Source: Hyphomonas sp. CY54-11-8
GTDB lineage: Bacteria; Pseudomonadota; Alphaproteobacteria; Caulobacterales; Hyphomonadaceae
Direction of reading: 5' to 3'
DNA: 64,000 nt
NCBI RefSeq assembly: GCF_000682735.1
Contig: NZ_AWFD01000034.1
Location: 124,001 to 188,000, forward strand
Both the position numbers and the translations under genes were made by a program. Positions 56,401 through 63,592 of this stretch are shown here, one piece after another (positions within the stretch are counted from its first letter, which is position 1; each line of letters begins with the position of its first letter). Below the pieces are notes generated by a model. It was not told where the DNA came from. It saw nothing but the letters and a program-made list of their open reading frames with translations, and did not search any database.

Positions 56401-57376
56401 CGCGCTTCAGCGCTCGGGCTTGGCCGTGTGGAACCGGGCTGTAGATTGCGGTTCCTTTGCCATCTGAAGCCCCGCCAAGTCCTCTGATGACGGCATAGAT
56501 CTTGTTACCATCCCGCTCGGCGTCATCTAGTCGGCGCAAAGCGAGCATGCCAATACCTTCGCCCAGCATGGTGCCATCCGCTCGCGTGGAAAATGGCCGG
56601 CAGTCTCCGGACGGCGACAAGGCCGGTGTCTTGGAGAAGCACATATACATCAGAATGTCGTTCAGGGCGTCCACGCCGCCTGTCAGAACTGTGTCGCTGT
56701 CTCCGGACCTCAGCTCATGCAGGGCGATTTGTAGTGCCGAGAGGCTGGAGGCGCAGGCGGCATCGGTTACGTAATTGCTGCCGGTCAGATCAAATCGGTT
56801 TGCGATCCTTCCGGCGATAACGTTGCCAAGCAAACCGGGGAAGGTGGCTTCCTGCCAATCGACATAGTGATCTTCAATCCGCCGGGTGATGTCCTGAACC
56901 TGGCTTTCTGGCAGCCCGGCCTGACGCATCGCATCCACCCATGCAGGACGCTGAAGCCGACCCGCCATGTGGGCGGTCATCTCCGTTGCCGATGCGACGC
57001 CGAGAATGATGCTCGTGCGAGATTTATCGATCATTCCGCTGGAGTCTTGTTCAATGTCTTCCAGCGTCATTTGTGCGGCGATCAGAGCCAGAAGCTGAGC
57101 TGTGTCGGTGCCCTCCATCGCTTTGGGGGGAATGCCGAAATAGAGCGGATCAAAAGCGAGAGGATTGATGAACCCGCCACGACGTCCGTACGTCCGGTCT
57201 TTCGTTTTGGGATCTTCATCATAGTAGTCTTCAATCAGCCAATGACTTGGTGGTACATCGCTGATCAGGTCCCGGCCTTCAAACAGGTCACGCCAGAAAC
57301 CCGTAACATCACCCCGTCCCGGATAGACGGCCCCCAGGCCGACGATCGCGACAGGAGCGGCGGTTTGTTTGGCCAT
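53441..57376 (-). CDS. PfaA-like polyketide/PUFA synthase: KS-AT-ACP-ACP
   Basis: About 1311 residues. The N-terminal ketosynthase has Cys208 (DAACASS), His343 (EAHGTGT) and His383 (IGHTK). The acyltransferase has Ser671 in GHSFGE and His776 in AFHS, as in malonyl/acyl transferases. A proline/alanine/serine-rich linker (about 910-1125) leads to two nearly identical ACPs with phosphopantetheine serines 1162 and 1272 (both in GELGVDSIKQVEIL). EPA/DHA-type PfaA usually has four to nine ACPs plus a KR, so this is a reduced version. The start is ATG 57376, one base into the pfaD stop (TGATG), with GGAGG 7 bp upstream; the frame also has a GTG one codon earlier. Confidence 0.92.
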   Translation of the reverse strand: MAKQTAAPVAIVGLGAVYPGRGDVTGFWRDLFEGRDLISDVPPSHWLIEDYYDEDPKTKDRTYGRRGGFINPLAFDPLYFGIPPKAMEGTDTAQLLALIAAQMTLEDIEQDSSGMIDKSRTSIILGVASATEMTAHMAGRLQRPAWVDAMRQAGLPESQVQDITRRIEDHYVDWQEATFPGLLGNVIAGRIANRFDLTGSNYVTDAACASSLSALQIALHELRSGDSDTVLTGGVDALNDILMYMCFSKTPALSPSGDCRPFSTRADGTMLGEGIGMLALRRLDDAERDGNKIYAVIRGLGGASDGKGTAIYSPVPHGQARALKRAYDQAGYDPSTVDLVEAHGTGTKAGDKAEIEGLHLVFGEHNQDEPWCAIGSVKAQIGHTKAAAGSASLIKVTHALSRKTLPPTIKVEEPADAIKNSPVFYLNTEARPWISPKKRPRRASVSSFGFGGSNFHVTLEEYTGPNAVRPWRSLPAELFLFSAESPATLSSRIAAFKTGLTEKEFAFRASESQEAFDATAPARAAIVAQSPEDLTVKVNSVIDALNSNEIGNRPLKMGCHVSLDQPADEKVAFMFSGQGSQYVGMGADLAMAFPAARAVWDEAASHKRAGELKLHKLAFPPAAFDQVEHGDQTDHLKAMEHAQPAIATVTLSHLALLSQAGIQGEMAAGHSFGEIMALHYAGAMNASGALSASVDRGALMAEAAKSSSGSMMAVQAASEDIGHILGEFAPDLVLANDNGPSQVVLSGPTKVVNDALELCTQEGLKARLLPVATAFHSKIVASAVEPFETALRKLRLRKPSLPVYANATAEPYACTGTQMPVEVASQLASPVRFRELVERMYADGARVFIEIGPGSVVTGLVDDVLRDRPHKSYSLDNKRMNGVTQFLSVLGAISVAGIPVDFATLFEDLPAEPPRPAPPKHAVMISGANFGKPYPPPDGAAGKAAPNPDRTPASTPQNNRTMADRLPQAGPTQSSSASNPQEPAMPDSSYSSFPSMPSYDPSGSGGETPVERVLMEVSRRHSEFMSMASSAHAAYLNTVSQVMNGAAVSLPEPAKALPQPAPAPIAPVAPAPRHPEPATADAPAVPGPAKTPARRSAHAQPAASTATTPPVQPVTETAARAISTQGVDAVALVRGIIADKTGYPEDMLDVDMDLEGELGVDSIKQVEILSTIREQLPELPEIDPERLVELRTIAAIADMVTGSNGVSPAPAVKKIAPITVEVSSAPAASTPGKLNGSITPDVVRELIADKTGYPSDMLEDDMDLEGELGVDSIKQVEILSALREQHPNLPEVDPEVLVELRTIRAIADFFA

Positions 57377-58920
57377 CACGCGGCCTCCGTTTCAGCGAAT
57401 TGATGCGGGGTGTAATCGAAGGCCGTTGGAGGCACAGCGACACCGACGGCGCGCAGTTGAGAAGCTCTAGTTATGCGGGCTGCGCCTTCCATGAGGTTCC
57501 AGGCAATCTGGCGGACCGTCCGGTTGGATATGTCCTCCAGGAAAGTGCCCGCGGCCCATTCGTTAAACGCCCCCTGCGCGGGGCCGCACCAGATCTGGTA
57601 GTCAGCTAGATGTTCAGGATCGCCGTCACGGGCGAATTGTGCGCCGGAGAACAGGTAGCGCCTTGCGACGAGAGCGAGACGCTTGTTGCCGTCGGATTCC
57701 GCCCGTTCAGCTTCTTTCGGGTTCACGTCCCTGATGTAGCTGCGTGTCGCCTGCCAGGCGGCTTCGAACGGCTCGCCAAGAATATCTTCGATCCAAACCT
57801 GGTCTTTTGGATCCAGCGTTTCGAACGACGCGCCGGAACGATAGAGCTGAAACAGTCTCTTTCCGCGCATCGCGAAAAGGGTACCGCGCTTCAGAACCTG
57901 AACTTCCACGCCTTGCTCGAACATGTCCGCAGCCGGCGCCATCGCAACGTCGGCCGGCCCGGCTTTGGCCAGCAATTGGCGACCGGGCAGGGACAGGCCG
58001 GATTCTACGGCTGCCTGATTGATGGAACCCGTCAGCACATAGGCCGCACCCATGCCGAATGCTGCCGCCACAGCGTGCGGTGTGGCGATGCCGCCAGCCA
58101 GACCGATCCGGATGGCGTTGGGGTCAATTCCGAATTTTGAGGCAACCCGATCCCGGGCTGCGGATATCGAGGAAAAGAGGGGGGCTGCTGACCTCCGGTC
58201 TGTATGCCCCCCGGAATCCGCCTCTGCTGTGATTTCTGCTGCGACGGGAACTTGTCTGGCGAGTTCAGCCTGCGCTGAGGAAATCGCACCAGAATCGACC
58301 AGGGAGTTCAGAATGGCATCCGGTGCAGGCGACAGGAACTGCTCGGCGACTTCTGCGCGGGACACTTTCGCGAATACATGGTTCGTCCGGATGATCTGAC
58401 CATCGGGACGTCGTGCAAGCCCGAGCGCCGTATATCGCACGATTTCGGGAGATAGGCGCATGTAGGCCGACGCGGAAACGCGCCTGACTTTCTCATGAAG
58501 AAACAGGTCAACGACGGCGGCCTCATAACCAGGCTGCTGGGGTGTGTGAATCAGGTTGGCGCCCCAGCAGATCTGATCAGAAGACAATTCCGATTTGATC
58601 TGGAGCAGTCCTAGCTCGATTTCATCAAGAGCAAGTCCGGCGCTACCGTAGAATCCCAAGCAGCCGGCGCGCACGGCTTCGACAACCATACGTGGCGTGG
58701 CGATACCGCGTGCCATTTCCCCAACGACATAGTTGAATCTGCTCCCGTGGGTCGCAGAAAAGGCTCGGTCACCCAGCCATTCGGGGTAAATTGGTGGGAG
58801 TATCGCTGCGCCGGTTGAGGTGCCTTCGGTGATGGCAACGGCTTTCACCTCATCCGCGGAAAGCTCTAGGCTGACCGGGAGGCGCGGGTTCTCAATGATC
58901 GTGGTGCACACGTTCATCAT
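57376..58920 (-). CDS. pfaD: PfaD-like enoyl reductase (FMN-dependent, NPD/2-nitropropane dioxygenase fold)
   Basis: About 514 residues, the trans-acting enoyl reductase of Pfa synthases. PfaD family hallmarks seen are YVVGEMARGIATPRMV, LGFYGSAGL, WGANLIHTP, RRVSASAYM, EADSGGHTD and AAYVLTGSINQAAVESG, the FMN-binding TIM-barrel parts. It is the first gene of the reverse-strand operon and overlaps the PfaA-like gene by one base. The start is ATG 58920 (the next codon is also ATG) after an AAGAAGTG element; the frame opens at a GTG at 58944. A near-consensus promoter lies at 58974-59003. Confidence 0.93.
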   Translation of the reverse strand: MMNVCTTIIENPRLPVSLELSADEVKAVAITEGTSTGAAILPPIYPEWLGDRAFSATHGSRFNYVVGEMARGIATPRMVVEAVRAGCLGFYGSAGLALDEIELGLLQIKSELSSDQICWGANLIHTPQQPGYEAAVVDLFLHEKVRRVSASAYMRLSPEIVRYTALGLARRPDGQIIRTNHVFAKVSRAEVAEQFLSPAPDAILNSLVDSGAISSAQAELARQVPVAAEITAEADSGGHTDRRSAAPLFSSISAARDRVASKFGIDPNAIRIGLAGGIATPHAVAAAFGMGAAYVLTGSINQAAVESGLSLPGRQLLAKAGPADVAMAPAADMFEQGVEVQVLKRGTLFAMRGKRLFQLYRSGASFETLDPKDQVWIEDILGEPFEAAWQATRSYIRDVNPKEAERAESDGNKRLALVARRYLFSGAQFARDGDPEHLADYQIWCGPAQGAFNEWAAGTFLEDISNRTVRQIAWNLMEGAARITRASQLRAVGVAVPPTAFDYTPHQFAETEAA

Positions 58921-58973
58921 CCAGGACACTTCTTGCCATCTCACTGCACAATTCTACGCAGTCGCTATTTAAA

Positions 58974-59003
58974 ACTATACGAACGGAATACACCCGCTGT
59001 CGA
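58974..59003 (-). promoter_or_regulatory. Candidate promoter of the pfa operon
   Basis: On the reverse strand TCGACA, 18 bases, then TATAGT; each hexamer differs from the sigma-70 consensus by one base. It would start transcription about 45 bp before the pfaD ATG. Confidence 0.5.
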
Positions 59004-59337
59004 AAACCCGTCTTTCACAGTTAAGGAAATGTATGTGCTTTCGCACCCGCTCTCCGGATCTGCAGTATTCCCAACACATCAGACCTATCAGCTCACTCTA
59101 GGAAGATGCAAAGTATTTCATTCAATACGTGAAAGATTAGACGTCAGAACGACAGATTCGCGAAGATTAAGCATATCGTTCTGGCTGTGATGAATGAATT
59201 CCGTTCAGAAATTGATCCTGAGTCGCCGCCCTCCGACAGGAAGACAGGTGATTCGTGCAAAATGAGGCTTCGCTGGAACCGACCCGGCCGGAGCGTTCGG
59301 ATTGCCGGTTTCTGGTGTTCATTCCCTGAAACTAGAA
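59004..59337. other. Gene-less stretch upstream of the pfa promoter
   Basis: No credible gene is found. The sequence is AT-richer than its surroundings at 58950-59200 and short frames on either strand have no ribosome binding site or recognisable product. It may hold regulatory sites for the pfa operon, but I see no clear palindrome in it; the next structural element is the hairpin at 59338. Confidence 0.5.
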
Positions 59338-59369
59338 GGTGTCATGCCGGTTCGGTTCGGCATGACACC
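59338..59369 (-). terminator. Hairpin downstream of the SDR gene
   Basis: A perfect 12-bp inverted repeat GGTGTCATGCCG / CGGCATGACACC with an 8-base loop, 55 bp past the SDR stop. Only a broken T-run (TTCTAGTTT) follows on the reverse strand, so termination is likely but not certain. Confidence 0.55.
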
Positions 59370-59423
59370 CTCTATGTCTCGTTCTTATTCTGAGAGTTCG
59401 CTTAGGTTGCGAACTTGAACAGG

Positions 59424-60233
59424 TTAGCCACCGGCGGTCATGGCGCCATCAACGACATGTTCCTGTCCATTGATGTAACTGGATTTGTCCGAAGCAAGAT
59501 AAACGATCAGATCGGCCACCTCATCAGGGCGTCCCGGTCTTCCCATTGGTGAAGCCTGAGCACCCAATGTGTCGGCATCTAGCGCATTCGCACCAGCAGG
59601 AACATCGGGAATAATCGGCATCCCTTCACCCAGACGCGTGATGGATTTCTGCCAGATCGGAGTATCGATGATCCCGGGATGGACCGAATTGACCCTTATC
59701 GGCCAACCGGCGCGGGCGCATTCCACGGCTGCAGCCTTGGTGAAGAGGCGAACCGCGCCTTTTGACGCGCAATAAGCGCTGAGCCCCGCTGCGCCGCGGA
59801 GACCTGCAACCGATGAAATGTTGATGATCGACCCGCCGCTTTTCTGCATCTTGCGAATGGCCGCGCGGGTGCCCAGGAAGACGCTGTCCACATTCACAGC
59901 CATTTGCGTTTTCCAGTCGTCCAGTGAAAATTCGGGAATGGCGCCGCCAATCGCGATGCCGGCATTGTTGACGAGAATGGATGGCGTGCCGAGTTTCGTC
60001 TCTGCTTCGTCCATCACTGTGTCCCAAAGCGCTTCGTCGATGACATCTTGAACCAGTGTTGCCACTGTGCCGCCGGCAGCGGATATGTTGGCTGCGGTGG
60101 TCTCCAGACCTGCTTTGTCGATGTCGGTTGCGAAGACGGCAGCGCCTTCTGCTGCCATAGCTTCTGCTGCTGCCCGTCCGATGCCGCTTCCAGCCCCCGT
60201 TATCACGGCCACGCGGCCATCCAGTATTCCCAT
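59424..60233 (-). CDS. SDR family NAD(P)-dependent oxidoreductase
   Basis: A classical short-chain dehydrogenase of 269 residues. The cofactor motif GAGSGIG is at residues 13-19 and NNAGIA at 89-94. The catalytic set is Ser141, Tyr154 and Lys158 (YCASK). Asp37 after the second beta strand suggests NAD preference. It probably oxidises a secondary alcohol or reduces a ketone; the substrate is unknown. It is on the same strand as the pfa operon but separated by about 500 bp and a hairpin, so a link to lipid synthesis is speculative. Confidence 0.92.
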   Translation of the reverse strand: MGILDGRVAVITGAGSGIGRAAAEAMAAEGAAVFATDIDKAGLETTAANISAAGGTVATLVQDVIDEALWDTVMDEAETKLGTPSILVNNAGIAIGGAIPEFSLDDWKTQMAVNVDSVFLGTRAAIRKMQKSGGSIINISSVAGLRGAAGLSAYCASKGAVRLFTKAAAVECARAGWPIRVNSVHPGIIDTPIWQKSITRLGEGMPIIPDVPAGANALDADTLGAQASPMGRPGRPDEVADLIVYLASDKSSYINGQEHVVDGAMTAGG

Positions 60234-60349
60234 GTATTCCTCCCTTGTGATTGCAGTAGCTGTAGCAGGTACGGAGCTTGACGGAAGGGTCGGTTTGGTG
60301 TTTTACCCGCCGCTTCAGAACGGGATGGTGCGGAACCGCCGTTGAAATC

Positions 60350-60372
60350 GTGGGCAAGATGAGCTTGCCCAC
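60350..60372 (+). promoter_or_regulatory. Leader hairpin of rpsD
   Basis: A perfect 9-bp stem GTGGGCAAG / CTTGCCCAC with a 5-base loop lies 28 bp before the rpsD ATG. No T-run follows. It could be a translational control site, for instance S4 autoregulation. A possible promoter (TTGACG, 17 bases, TTTTAC) lies upstream at about 60280-60308. Confidence 0.45.
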
Positions 60373-60400
60373 CGGTCCGCGTCGCCAATGAGGTACTACA

Positions 60401-61018
60401 ATGTCTCGTCGCCATAGCGCGAAGTACAAGATCGACCGTCGCGTCGGTGAAAACATCTGGGGCCGCCCGAAGTCCCCCGTCAACAAGCGCAACTACAAGC
60501 CCGGACAGCACGGCCAGAACCGCCGCAGCAAGACGTCCGATTTCGGCATGCAGCTGATGGCGAAGCAGAAGCTGAAAGGCTACTACGGCGATCTCACCGA
60601 GAAACAATTCGCGCGGATCTATGAAGAAGCGGCCCGGATCAAGGGTAACACAGCCGAGAACCTGATCGGCCTTCTGGAATCGCGCCTCGACGCTGTTGTT
60701 TACCGCGCCAAATTCGTTCCGACGATCTTTGCTGCACGCCAGTTCGTCAATCACGGCCACGTCATGGTCAACGGCCGCCGCTGCAACATCGGTTCAGTTC
60801 GCCTGAAGCCGGGCGATGTCGTCCAGATCCGTGAGAAATCCCGCAACATGGCGCTCGTGCTCGAAGCACTGGGCAGCCCGGAGCGTGATCTGCCGGACTA
60901 CGTGGAAGTCGATCCGAAAGCGATGAGCGCGACTTTCACGCGCGTTCCGGAACTGGCTGATGTGCCATATCCGGTGAAGATGGAACCGGCCCAGGTGGTC
61001 GAATTCTACTCCTCGTAA
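60401..61018 (+). CDS. rpsD: 30S ribosomal protein S4
   Basis: A primary 16S-rRNA-binding protein of the small subunit, 205 residues, with [20 protein letters not shown] at the start and the S4 RNA-binding domain ([31 protein letters not shown]) in the centre. In Alphaproteobacteria rpsD is typically a single gene away from the alpha operon, as here. It has a leader hairpin and a strong terminator. Confidence 0.97.
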   Translation: MSRRHSAKYKIDRRVGENIWGRPKSPVNKRNYKPGQHGQNRRSKTSDFGMQLMAKQKLKGYYGDLTEKQFARIYEEAARIKGNTAENLIGLLESRLDAVVYRAKFVPTIFAARQFVNHGHVMVNGRRCNIGSVRLKPGDVVQIREKSRNMALVLEALGSPERDLPDYVEVDPKAMSATFTRVPELADVPYPVKMEPAQVVEFYSS

Positions 61019-61044
61019 GACAGCCAGTTTCTTGAACTACGTAA

Positions 61045-61078
61045 AAGGCCGCGCCAGACTGGTGCGGCCTTTTTCTTT
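61045..61078 (+). terminator. Rho-independent terminator of rpsD
   Basis: A 12-bp stem (AAGGCCGCGCCA / TGGTGCGGCCTT, one wobble) with a 3-base loop followed by T-rich TTTCTTT, 26 bp past the rpsD stop and just before the PPK2 gene. Confidence 0.9.
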
Positions 61079-61092
61079 GGAGATTCAATCCC

Positions 61093-61920
61093 ATGAGCAT
61101 TCCCAGCATTTCCGACGTCCGCGAACATCTTATTGCGGAACCGGGAAAGCCTTTCGATCTCTCGAAGCGCGACAGTGGCGACCGGAGCCTCTTCGAAGAT
61201 AAGTCTCTCGCGAAGACCAGCCTCAAAAAGGATGCTGCCGTCATCAATGAATTGAAGGACATTCTTTACGCCGAAAGAAAACGTTCCATACTGGTGGTGC
61301 TCCAGGGCATGGATACGGCCGGGAAATCGGGCACGATCAAATCGGTCTTCGCTGATACCACGCCGCTCGGCATGGAAGTGAAGGCGTTTAAGGCTCCCAG
61401 CTCCAATGAACTCGCGCGCGACTATCTATGGCGGATCCACAACGCGATTCCGAAGAAAGGGCATGTCGGAATATTCGACCGCTCGCACTATGAAGATGTC
61501 CTGGTCGCAAAAGTGAGAGGCTTCGCGAGTCCGGAGGACGTGGAGCAGCGGTATGATCAAATCAATTCATTTGAAAAGCACCTGTCCGAGAACGGTGTGA
61601 CCATCATCAAATGCATGCTCAACATTGGATACGCAGAGCAAGGCGTCCGGCTTCGTGAGCGCCTCGAAGAACAACACAAGTACTGGAAATTCAATCCAGC
61701 GGACCTGGACGACCGGGCGCTGTGGAAGGAATTCATGGCGGCATACGAAACCGCGGTGCAGCGGTGCTCCACGGAACATTCCCCATGGTACGTGATCCCG
61801 GCAGATAGCCGAACGCGCCGCAATGCCATGATCGCGCGGCTGGTGCGTGGTGCGCTGGAGGAGATGAACCTCAGCTGGCCTGAGTCAGATTACCGGCTCG
61901 AGGATTTTGATTTTTCCTAA
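61093..61920 (+). CDS. Polyphosphate kinase 2 family protein
   Basis: A PPK2-type polyphosphate:nucleotide phosphotransferase of 275 residues. The P-loop reads QGMDTAGKSG (71-80), the lid/Walker B region has FDRSHYEDVLVAKVRG, and RRIH-type sequence (WRIHNAIPKKG) lies between. PPK2 enzymes use polyphosphate to phosphorylate ADP, GDP or AMP; the class cannot be fixed by eye. It complements ppk1 and ppx in this window. Its own ATG at 61093 follows TGGAGATT and lies after the rpsD terminator; its stop overlaps the converging DUF2807 gene by 4 bp. Confidence 0.92.
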   Translation: MSIPSISDVREHLIAEPGKPFDLSKRDSGDRSLFEDKSLAKTSLKKDAAVINELKDILYAERKRSILVVLQGMDTAGKSGTIKSVFADTTPLGMEVKAFKAPSSNELARDYLWRIHNAIPKKGHVGIFDRSHYEDVLVAKVRGFASPEDVEQRYDQINSFEKHLSENGVTIIKCMLNIGYAEQGVRLRERLEEQHKYWKFNPADLDDRALWKEFMAAYETAVQRCSTEHSPWYVIPADSRTRRNAMIARLVRGALEEMNLSWPESDYRLEDFDFS

Positions 61921-62546
61921 TGAAAGTCGGTGCTACCGCCACTAATGGAGTGGTTGGACGTGCGATCCGGTGGATCGCCCCAGATATCAATGCTGCCGCC
62001 GCTTGAGGTTTTTCCAGTCGCGCTTTCGGTGGCATAGGCAGTCGCCGAGCCTCCGCTGCTGGCTTTGGCGATTAGTCGATGACAATGGAGATCCTTGGCA
62101 TCCGCGTTCCCGCCTGAGCTGACCCTTAGCACCAGCGCATTGCAGGTGCCGGAAAGCTCTGCAGATGCACCGCTCGATACACTGAGACTAAAACCTTCCG
62201 CATCGATTCCGGTTGCGTCGATCCAAGACCCCGAACTTGCTTCAACTGCGTTCAGTTCCGGAGATGTAACCCGAACGGTGACGCTGAGATTGTTTCCCCA
62301 ACCGGATTTCATTTTCCGGGAAATATACAGCCGGCCGCCGTCCTGGCGGATCTTCATGTCTTCCGGACCGCCGCGCTGGAAATCAGCAATGACGCTATAG
62401 GTGTCTGCTGTTTCGTATTTGACTTCGACGCCCGCCGAGATATCGAGTTCGTCGAAGCCGAAGAAGTCATACGTTTTGGACGTGTCTGCCCATGCCGCAC
62501 ACGCTGATGCCGCGAAGACGGTGGAAACGATCAGGGACTTCATCAT
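61917..62546 (-). CDS. DUF2807 (GIN domain) exported beta-roll protein
   Basis: About 209 residues with a signal peptide (MMKSLIVSTVFAASACAAWA). The rest is a DUF2807 domain with repeated turns such as VEASSGSWIDATGI, LSVSSGASAELSGT, VSSGGNADAKDL and ASSGGSATAYATE, each strand alternating small residues. It folds as a right-handed beta-helix/roll at the envelope; the function is unknown. A GGGGG lies 8-12 bp before the ATG at 62546 (a second ATG follows directly). It is 16 bp downstream of the other DUF2807 gene and probably cotranscribed. Confidence 0.85.
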   Translation of the reverse strand: MMKSLIVSTVFAASACAAWADTSKTYDFFGFDELDISAGVEVKYETADTYSVIADFQRGGPEDMKIRQDGGRLYISRKMKSGWGNNLSVTVRVTSPELNAVEASSGSWIDATGIDAEGFSLSVSSGASAELSGTCNALVLRVSSGGNADAKDLHCHRLIAKASSGGSATAYATESATGKTSSGGSIDIWGDPPDRTSNHSISGGSTDFH

Positions 62547-62562
62547 CTTTTTTTCCCCCAGG

Positions 62563-63495
62563 TCAGCTGCCGAACTCGATGTCACCACCGCTCGACAGGG
62601 AAACATCGCGGATTTCCGGTGAACCGGAGATGTAGATATCCCCGCCGCTGGAGGCGCGCGCTTCTACAGATTCAGAAGCGGAAACACTTATGTCGGCGCT
62701 GCTGGACGCCATGATTTTTGCACTCAGGCAGGTCAAACCGTTGGCATCAACATCGGCGCTGGAGGATGCTTCAACCTTGATGCTTGTGCACTGGCCGGAA
62801 AGCTCGACATCTGCACTGGAAGATGCCTCAACCAGAAATTCGGCGGCGTCGAGCGACTTCAATTCCAGGTCCCCACTTGAGGAAGCTTCAATCCGAACCT
62901 GTCCGGTCCCGACCATTATTGCTTTGATGTCTCCACTTGATGACGAATGAAGGTCGAGTGTCTCCGCACGGAAATCGGACGCGAAAATATCTCCGCTGGA
63001 CGACGCATGGAGGCTGGCAATCCTAGCTGAACCTGCGAGTTCGAGATCTCCGCTGGAAGACGCGCGGGCGTCGAAATTGTCGCTGTCGACTCCGGTGGCG
63101 GTTAGTTTGGCTGAACGCTTCACCAGCACGCCGTCGAGATCCGGTCCGGACACGCGCACGACATAGTAGGGCACCCGCTTGCCATTGACCTTGATGACCT
63201 TGCGGTCATTCTTGGTATTGATCGACACGTTGTTGAACCAACCAGAACGGTTCCGGACACTGTTACGGGAAACGACCAGTGTGTCGCCTTCAAAGTCCAG
63301 GTAGATGTCGCTGAAGTCGTTTTCAGCTTGCTCCACAACAATCGACGGTGTCGCCGCTGCTTGATAGATCACATCGATCGGTCCCGCGGCTTCGATCTGG
63401 GAGAATGATTGTGCGCTGAAGGTTTTGGATTCAGCGAGTGCGGCCGGTGCAGTCAAAGCGAGCAGCGCGGCGAGGCATGTGGCTGTACGTTTCAT
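62563..63495 (-). CDS. DUF2807 (GIN domain) exported beta-roll protein, longer paralogue
   Basis: About 310 residues with a signal peptide (MKRTATCLAALLALTAPAAL) and an extended DUF2807 beta-roll of many near-identical turns: DARASSSGDLELAGS, LHASSSGDIFASD, VEASSSADVELSGQ, VEASSSADVDANG, MASSSADISVSAS, RASSGGDIYISGS. The turn length is about 17-20 residues. The start at 63495 has an AAGGAGAT ribosome binding site; the frame opens upstream at 63519. A TTGACA promoter with two operator-like palindromes lies at 63518-63563. Confidence 0.87.
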   Translation of the reverse strand: MKRTATCLAALLALTAPAALAESKTFSAQSFSQIEAAGPIDVIYQAAATPSIVVEQAENDFSDIYLDFEGDTLVVSRNSVRNRSGWFNNVSINTKNDRKVIKVNGKRVPYYVVRVSGPDLDGVLVKRSAKLTATGVDSDNFDARASSSGDLELAGSARIASLHASSSGDIFASDFRAETLDLHSSSSGDIKAIMVGTGQVRIEASSSGDLELKSLDAAEFLVEASSSADVELSGQCTSIKVEASSSADVDANGLTCLSAKIMASSSADISVSASESVEARASSGGDIYISGSPEIRDVSLSSGGDIEFGS

Positions 63496-63517
63496 GAGTG
63501 ATCTCCTTGATAGAAGC

Positions 63518-63563
63518 ACTATGAATTATCGAAATACGATATGTCAATCGTCGAATAACGATA
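63518..63563 (-). promoter_or_regulatory. Promoter with paired palindromic operators for the DUF2807 genes
   Basis: On the reverse strand a perfect -35 TTGACA (63542-63547), an 18-bp spacer and CATAGT (63518-63523) read toward the DUF2807 genes. Two similar dyads, TATCGTATTTCGATAAT (63525-63541, inside the spacer) and TATCGTTATTCGACGAT (63547-63563, upstream of -35), begin 22 bp apart, two helical turns. This layout suggests a cooperative repressor. The regulator is unknown; the neighbouring GlxA-type gene is a candidate but its family usually binds differently. Confidence 0.6.
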
Positions 63564-63592
63564 ATATTGGTTGGGTCTGTGCTTTATGCCGC

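Noticed and set aside
58933-59393. Short forward frames between pfaD and the SDR gene
   Set aside because: No ribosome binding sites, no recognisable motifs, and they run through the promoter and hairpin region.
59626-60492. A 288-codon reverse frame overlapping the SDR gene and rpsD start
   Set aside because: Arginine/serine-rich out-of-frame shadow; the SDR frame has all catalytic motifs.
62563-63495. CRISPR-like or satellite DNA repeat within the DUF2807 gene
   Set aside because: The periodicity is at protein level (beta-roll turns of variable length); the DNA units are not identical and there are no spacers.
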